A stretch of 64,000 nt of DNA, taken from GCA-2794515 sp033763335. Lineage in GTDB: Bacteria > Chloroflexota > Anaerolineae > Aggregatilineales > Phototrophicaceae. Made by a program: the position numbers and the translations under genes. The number at the start of each line of letters is the position of its first letter. Position 1 is the stretch's first letter. This document shows, piece by piece, positions 63,659 to 64,000 of this stretch. Where the stretch lies: NCBI GenBank assembly GCA_033763335.1, contig JANRKU010000016.1, positions 1-64,000 of the forward strand, written 5' to 3'. Below the pieces are notes generated by a model that worked only from the letters and a program-made list of their open reading frames with translations, searched no databases and was not told where the DNA came from.

Positions 63659-64000
63659 TTATATCACCTTCCATAACAACGGCACGAGCATTTCCCAAGC
63701 CGATAACCCTGCATGAAGGCTAAAGACCTTATCCTCTGGGCGTGGAATATCAGCATGACGATAGGTGGGGCGTGGAATAGCGATTAAATCACCTATCCGA
63801 TATTTTGCTTCTGGGTGATGATTGCCACGCCCAAATAATCCCGCTTCTAATGCTGTTTCCGATGAAATGAGGGCGATATTCTCTCCAAATAATGTTTTAG
63901 CCTGTCGAATAGCCGTGTCTCGTTGCCCATCCCGCAAATATAAATACGAAAAACGGACATCTCCGCCAAAAAACATGCGAAATGTATCAAAAAATGGGCG
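63659..64000 (-). CDS. Alkaline-phosphatase-superfamily protein, C-terminal end (5' part outside window)
   Basis: The frame is open to the edge of the window; 113 codons of the C-terminus are visible. The end reads FSLHAGLSAWEMLVPLLWKVI, matching the HGGLSxxEMxVPLL terminus of AP-superfamily phosphodiesterases. The zinc His is conserved in SLHAGLS. Earlier segments (SSETALEAGLFG, HPEAKYRIGDLIAIP) suit this family. The catalytic nucleophile lies beyond the window, so substrate and activity are open. Confidence 0.65.
   Translation of the reverse strand, partial: RPFFDTFRMFFGGDVRFSYLYLRDGQRDTAIRQAKTLFGENIALISSETALEAGLFGRGNHHPEAKYRIGDLIAIPRPTYRHADIPRPEDKVFSLHAGLSAWEMLVPLLWKVI

Overview
The window looks like chromosomal DNA of a Chloroflexota bacterium, most likely class Anaerolineae. 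This is inferred from gene content and style: secreted lipoproteins with long Thr/Pro linkers, CdaA/CdaR c-di-AMP signalling, GH57-type glycogen metabolism, repeated Uma2-family genes, a TPR lytic transglycosylase lipoprotein, and families of short intergenic palindromes. No rRNA or other decisive taxonomic marker is present. Coding density is high, strands switch often, and several genes start with TTG or GTG behind clear Shine-Dalgarno sequences.

Layout. 1-0.94 kb: the end of an integrated element, where a large serine recombinase reads antisense into a tRNA-Glu gene. 1-3.5 kb: two tandem signal peptidases, a small Cys-rich protein, a receiver protein and an Rrf2 regulator. 3.5-12.8 kb: der, a large membrane protein, and an argF-TPR-cdaA-cdaR operon. 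13-20.4 kb: polA, and a Ser/Thr kinase followed by a composite protein made of a degenerate receiver, a roadblock-like domain and a domain resembling a dead IS200 transposase. 20.5-31.4 kb: an accessory-looking stretch with four Uma2-family genes, an SH3 lipoprotein, a V4R protein, miaB, a GAF protein, a MinD-like ATPase, a cytochrome c lipoprotein and a sensor kinase lacking its phospho-acceptor histidine. 31.4-37.9 kb: an M23 peptidase, a TetR/metallo-hydrolase divergent pair with visible operators, and an ABC exporter.

38-45.8 kb is a glycogen locus: glucan phosphorylase, a stand-alone CBM48 protein, glgC, glgA and a GH57 branching-enzyme homologue. 46-49.4 kb holds a receiver-histidine kinase pair facing a second receiver with a NERD-like membrane protein. 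49.6-58 kb is an overlapping SDR-addB-addA-membrane protein operon for double-strand-break repair. 58-64 kb contains methylglyoxal synthase, a secreted protein with three parvulin domains, another single-domain receiver, a TPR lytic transglycosylase and the end of an alkaline-phosphatase-like gene that runs out of the window.

The most unusual items are the pseudo-receiver/roadblock/Y1-transposase-like fusion beside the kinase, the kinase-dead-looking histidine kinase paralogue, the tRNA-Glu/recombinase junction, the tandem Uma2 pair with a nearly identical 121-bp segment, the TetR operator array, and two families of intergenic palindromic repeats.
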